DNA from: Actinomycetota bacterium
Lineage (GTDB): Bacteria > Actinomycetota > Thermoleophilia > Gaiellales > Gaiellaceae
Length of the DNA: 8,133 bases
Assembly: GCA_013695295.1 (NCBI GenBank)
Contig: JACDAS010000347.1
Coordinates: 1 to 8,133, forward strand
Direction of reading: 5' to 3'
A model generated the notes under the pieces. The model was given only the letters and a program-made list of their open reading frames with translations. It did no database searches and had not been told where the DNA came from. This document shows positions 5,711 through 8,133 of this stretch, piece after piece (position 1 is the first letter of the stretch; each line of letters starts with the position of its first letter). Made by a program: the position numbers and the translations under genes.

Positions 5711-5847
5711 CCGAGGAGCTTCTTGACCTCGTGGACGCTCACGCCCTCGACGAAGCGGTCGACCTCCTCGGGGATCGTGAAGTCGGGGAAGTCGGCGCAG
5801 ATCCTCCGTGCGTGGAGCTTCCGCTTCGGCTTCGCCATGACGACCAT
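5707..5847 (-). CDS. small basic protein, first gene of the sufU operon, unknown function
   Basis: A 46-residue protein from ATG 5847 (or 43 residues from the second in-frame ATG at 5838). The N-terminus M-A-K-P-K-R-K-L-H-A-R-R is strongly basic. It is followed by I-C-A-D-F-P-D-F-T-I-P-E-E-V and a helix-like D-R-F-V-E-G-V-S-V-H-E-V-K-K-L-L-G. Its TGA overlaps the sufU GTG. A TACGAT hexamer eight bases before ATG 5847 suggests a leaderless transcript and favours the longer form; neither ATG has a clear Shine-Dalgarno sequence. One cysteine is present. The longer upstream open frame to 6117 only shadows the secreted-protein gene. I do not recognise the family; position suggests a role linked to Fe-S assembly, but that is inference. 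Confidence 0.65.
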   Translation of the reverse strand: MVVMAKPKRKLHARRICADFPDFTIPEEVDRFVEGVSVHEVKKLLG

Positions 5848-5855
5848 CGAGACCA

Positions 5856-5861
5856 ATCGTA
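5856..5861 (-). promoter_or_regulatory. possible -10 box (TACGAT) of the sufU operon
   Basis: On the minus strand TACGAT sits eight bases before ATG 5847, the spacing expected when transcription begins at or next to the start codon. No good -35 match is seen in the very GC-rich bases upstream. It lies between the terminator of the secreted-protein gene and the operon, where a new promoter is needed. Confidence 0.4.
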
Positions 5862-5890
5862 CCCGGGCCCGAACGAGGAGCCGCGAGGCG

Positions 5891-5935
5891 AACGAAAGGG
5901 GAGTGCCACGGGAGCCCATCGCCCCCGCGGCACTC
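5891..5935 (-). terminator. terminator downstream of the secreted-protein gene
   Basis: GAGTGCC (5901-5907) pairs with GGCACTC (5929-5935), and inside it CGGG (5909-5912) pairs with CCCG (5924-5927), making an 11-bp interrupted stem. Read on the minus strand it begins 19 bases after the stop codon at 5955 and is followed by CCCTTTCGTT (5900-5891), a weak T-rich tail. On the plus strand no T-tract follows, so it serves the minus strand. The modest tail makes efficiency uncertain. Confidence 0.55.
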
Positions 5936-5954
5936 GCATCCTCCGAGCGGGCGC

Positions 5955-7223
5955 CTACAGGAGTCGCATCACGATCGGGCAGTTGACGACGATTCCCGTC
6001 GAACGGAAGGGCTTCCCCTTCGGACCCGTGATCCAGCCATTTCTCACCATGTCGAGGAACTGGAACTCGTCGATCAGCCGCGAGCGGTAGCCCCTGGCGA
6101 TCGCCGCCTTCGTCCACTGGCCGAGGTTCAGATCCCAGAGCGGACTGTAGTCGAGCGCGATCGTCGGAATGCCGCCGATCACCTGGATCGGAGGCAGCGG
6201 CGTTCCGTTCGGCCCCTTGTCGTGGATCGCGCTGTTCAGTCCCTGCCGCTGCGGGTTCCGGGAGCCCATCGGCCCGTTCGCGATCACGAACAGGCGCTCG
6301 ATTCCGCTGAAGGCGCTGTCGTCCCTTCCGGTCGGGACGTCCGCCATCGCCGGGGCGAGGGTGCCCTGGTCGAGCGTCGCCGGGACGGGATCCGAGGCCT
6401 CCATGCTGATGTACAGCGAGGGTCTCGCGAACGAGAACACCGGCGTCGTCCTGAGCGTCACCGTGCCACCGCCGTTGCCGCCCCTGTTCGGGCAGACGTG
6501 CAGGACGCGGTCGTGGACGATGCCGTAGTTCGGCCGGCTGCGGCAGGACGCAATCTGCTTGGCCGAGTGGCCGAACGCGATCACAGGGGCGTTGTAGATG
6601 TGGCCCCCGGCGTTGACGATGCGGATAAAGGGCGTGTAGGAGGCGTCACCCACAGACCCCGGCTGAGCCACCTTGGGCGGAAAGAAGTTCGGGGCACGGC
6701 CCGGAACCAGGCGGCGCTTCGGAGCGAAGTTGACGGTGCCTCGATCGAACACGAGACTCCCATTCTTCTGGAGCGTCGCGTTCCGGACGGCGCGACCGAC
6801 GGCCAGGTAGGTCATCTTGCCGGAGAAGTTGAGCCCGAGCGCGTCGGCATTCTCCTTGTCGTCTGTGTCCGTGAGGATGAACCACACGAGGCGGCCGTCC
6901 CGCATGGCCCCCTTGTAGAGCGGCAGCTTGATCGTGTTGGCGACCGGGTCGATCTTCACCGCCGACCTCAACAGCTTGACAGGGCCGACCAGCTTCCGGT
7001 CGATCTCCGAGGCCATCGGGCCGAAGTAGCTCTTGGGAACCGCCGCGCCGATCGAGGGCGGCGGCGGAACGGGATCCTTCTGCGCGCCTCCCGTCTGGGC
7101 GAACGACTGCACGCTGATCGCCAGGGCGACCGCTGCGAGGGAGACCGGCCAGAAGACCCAGACGAGGGCGCGCCGGCGGCGCGGCCGGGAACCCTGCCTC
7201 CCTTGAATCGAGATCCTGCTCAC
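5955..7223 (-). CDS. secreted protein of unknown family (422 residues)
   Basis: GTG 7223 is chosen because GGAAGGA (7237-7231) lies seven bases before it and it gives a proper export signal: a basic stretch R-P-R-R-R-R (13-18), then a hydrophobic core of about residues 19-38, and a likely cleavage near S-F-A-Q-T (40-44). The upstream frame to 7397 has no such support. After a Pro-rich linker (P-V-P-P-P-P, 51-56) the mature part looks rich in beta strands: L-V-W-F-I-L-T-D-T-D (112-121), Y-T-P-F-I-R-I-V-N (196-204), G-G-H-I-Y-N-A-P-V-I-A (206-216). Two cysteines, 227 and 244, flank a loop and could form a disulfide; a third is at 415 near the end (V-V-N-C-P-I-V). A Gly/Asn-rich turn occurs at 248-253. 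There are no recognisable catalytic motifs, LPxTG anchor or repeats. It is divergent from a sensor kinase gene, which may respond to or regulate it. Function unknown. Confidence 0.82.
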   Translation of the reverse strand: MSRISIQGRQGSRPRRRRALVWVFWPVSLAAVALAISVQSFAQTGGAQKDPVPPPPSIGAAVPKSYFGPMASEIDRKLVGPVKLLRSAVKIDPVANTIKLPLYKGAMRDGRLVWFILTDTDDKENADALGLNFSGKMTYLAVGRAVRNATLQKNGSLVFDRGTVNFAPKRRLVPGRAPNFFPPKVAQPGSVGDASYTPFIRIVNAGGHIYNAPVIAFGHSAKQIASCRSRPNYGIVHDRVLHVCPNRGGNGGGTVTLRTTPVFSFARPSLYISMEASDPVPATLDQGTLAPAMADVPTGRDDSAFSGIERLFVIANGPMGSRNPQRQGLNSAIHDKGPNGTPLPPIQVIGGIPTIALDYSPLWDLNLGQWTKAAIARGYRSRLIDEFQFLDMVRNGWITGPKGKPFRSTGIVVNCPIVMRLL

Positions 7224-7297
7224 TTGTTCTTCCTTCCGCTCGGGAGTCGAGCCTGGATCCTCGCGTGCGTTCTTGAGCGAGCGGTGAGCGTAGGGTC

Positions 7298-7329
7298 CAG
7301 CTTTCCTCAACGCTTGGCCGGCAGCTTTC
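7298..7329. repeat. 8-bp direct repeat in the divergent promoter region
   Basis: CAGCTTTC occurs at 7298-7305 and again at 7322-7329, starts 24 bases apart. The second copy lies between the probable -35 and -10 of the kinase gene and the first just upstream of the -35. Direct repeats so placed are typical of response-regulator operators, so autoregulation by the kinase's partner is plausible, but eight bases can recur by chance. Confidence 0.35.
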
Positions 7330-7340
7330 GCTGGTATAGA
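7314..7340 (+). promoter_or_regulatory. probable promoter of the sensor kinase gene
   Basis: TTGGCC (7314-7319) and TATAGA (7335-7340) are 15 bases apart (16 if the -35 is read as CTTGGC), with a TG extended -10 element (TGG before TATAGA). This is the most AT-rich and best-matching sigma-70-type element in the window. Transcription would start around 7347, so the AAGGAGG-like sequence at 7340-7346 would lie mostly outside the message, pointing to a leaderless start at GTG 7349. Confidence 0.5.
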
Positions 7341-7348
7341 AGGAGGTT

Positions 7349-8133
7349 GTGAGCTTCCCGATGCCCTGGTGGTACAGCATGCGGTGGTGGCTTGCACTCT
7401 CGTTCGCGGCGATCGCCGCGATCACCGCGGCCGCTGTCGCCCTGATGCTCTCGAGTTGGTCGGAGCGGGCGTTCCACGAGCGATCCGGGCGGGACGCGCT
7501 CGGCCGCGCCGTAGTAGGAGCCTCCGCTCTCGCCAAGGCCCTTCCGAACGAACGGCTCCGGCAAGCGGTCCGGGACCTCTCGCGGAGACAGCAGCTACCG
7601 GTGTTTGTCTTCGACGGGAACGGCCGGTTGCTGACGCCCGCGCGCTCCCGCAACACCACGCTGGCCAGCGTCCCGGAGCGCAAACGCGCGATCGAGGCGG
7701 CCCTCGCCGGGCGCCCGTTCGTCCGCACGTTCGCCCACGGCAGCTCCGCGGTCGTCGCCGTCCCGCTCCACTCGAAGCGAGCCCGCGTGCTGCTCGCACT
7801 CGCGCACCAGCCCGGGTACGGCGCCTCCCGGAGCGACGTGCGCTCCCACGTCGCGGAGTCAGTCCTCTACGCGATCCTGATCGGAGCGATCCCCGGCCTC
7901 CTGATCGCCTCCTTCTTCGCGCGCAGGCTCCGCCGGATCGCCATCGCCGCCCACGCCATCGAAAAGGGCGACTTCGGCCGCGCGCTGCGGCCGGGCTTCA
8001 GGGACGAGGTCGGGACGCTCGCTGCCACGATCGATCAGATGCGCAGCCGGATGCAGGACTCGTTCGCACGCCTGCAGCGGGACCGCACGCGACTGAGGCA
8101 CCTGCTGGAGCGGCTCGACCAGGGCGTGGTCGC
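7349..8133 (+). CDS. membrane sensor histidine kinase, N-terminal part (cut by window end)
   Basis: The visible 261 codons have the layout of a two-component sensor: first membrane helix at about 13-35 (W-W-L-A-L-S-F-A-A-I-A-A-I), an external sensor region at about 36-169 with a PAS/Cache-like strand pattern (P-V-F-V-F-D-G-N-G-R-L-L, 84-95), a second membrane helix at about 171-192, then a HAMP linker with A-I-E-K-G-D-F (203-209) and the D-E-V-G-T-L-A (219-225) signature. A coiled helix follows (S-R-M-Q-D-S-F-A-R-L-Q-R), and L-L-E-R-L-D-Q-G-V-V (252-261) resembles the opening of a cytoplasmic PAS domain as in PhoR-like kinases. The phosphoacceptor His and ATPase domain would lie beyond the window, so 'histidine kinase' is inferred from architecture; a chemoreceptor or diguanylate cyclase is possible. 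Start: GTG 7349 fits a leaderless promoter; ATG 7361 and ATG 7379 are in-frame alternatives. Confidence 0.82.
   Translation, partial: MSFPMPWWYSMRWWLALSFAAIAAITAAAVALMLSSWSERAFHERSGRDALGRAVVGASALAKALPNERLRQAVRDLSRRQQLPVFVFDGNGRLLTPARSRNTTLASVPERKRAIEAALAGRPFVRTFAHGSSAVVAVPLHSKRARVLLALAHQPGYGASRSDVRSHVAESVLYAILIGAIPGLLIASFFARRLRRIAIAAHAIEKGDFGRALRPGFRDEVGTLAATIDQMRSRMQDSFARLQRDRTRLRHLLERLDQGVV

Noticed and set aside
6222..7352. A 376-codon plus-strand open frame
   Set aside because: Opposite the secreted-protein gene, which has a signal peptide and ribosome binding site; the plus frame is Arg/Asp/Val-rich without motifs.

Overview
The base composition is very GC-rich and codon third positions are nearly all G or C. 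Together with a Mycobacterium-type bifunctional dCTP deaminase, SufU-type Fe-S assembly and apparently leaderless starts, this suggests a chromosomal segment from a high-GC actinomycete-type bacterium. Thermoleophilia is a guess from the overall style and cannot be proven here. I see no rRNA, tRNA, transposase, CRISPR array or phage gene.

Layout. (1) 1-1715, plus strand: a dCTP deaminase lacking only most of its start codon, overlapped by four bases (ATGA) by an NAD(P)-binding SDR-family protein, then a 62-residue two-helix membrane protein behind a strong ribosome binding site. (2) 1728-5847, minus strand: read in transcription order, a 46-residue basic protein, a SufU-like Fe-S assembly protein, a small Rieske ferredoxin and a class I methyltransferase. 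These are packed with GTGA overlaps or a 5-base gap and are surely one operon. After a 71-base gap whose flanks form a long inverted repeat comes an O-methyltransferase. A 282-base non-coding stretch with strong RNA-like structure and a GNRA-capped terminator hairpin follows. Next is a divergent S-adenosylhomocysteine hydrolase-like protein, and last a short open frame that probably encodes a small helical protein. (3) 5955-7223, minus strand: a secreted 422-residue protein of unknown family with its own downstream terminator. (4) 7349-end, plus strand: the N-terminal part of a membrane sensor histidine kinase, divergent from the secreted protein, with a good promoter and an 8-base direct repeat in the shared 125-base upstream region.

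How the genes may work together. The minus-strand block pairs two S-adenosylmethionine-dependent methyltransferases with a protein built like the enzyme that removes their product, S-adenosylhomocysteine. That protein, however, carries Asn and Glu where two catalytic Asp residues are expected and lacks the usual C-terminal tail, so it may be a specialised or regulatory paralogue. SufU and the Rieske protein point to Fe-S or oxygenase-type chemistry in the same operon. The most unusual part is the structured non-coding segment between the O-methyltransferase and the hydrolase-like gene. It holds a 13-codon mini-ORF with an extended Shine-Dalgarno sequence, several nested stems and a terminator. 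It could be an attenuator or riboswitch-like leader, or a free-standing small RNA.
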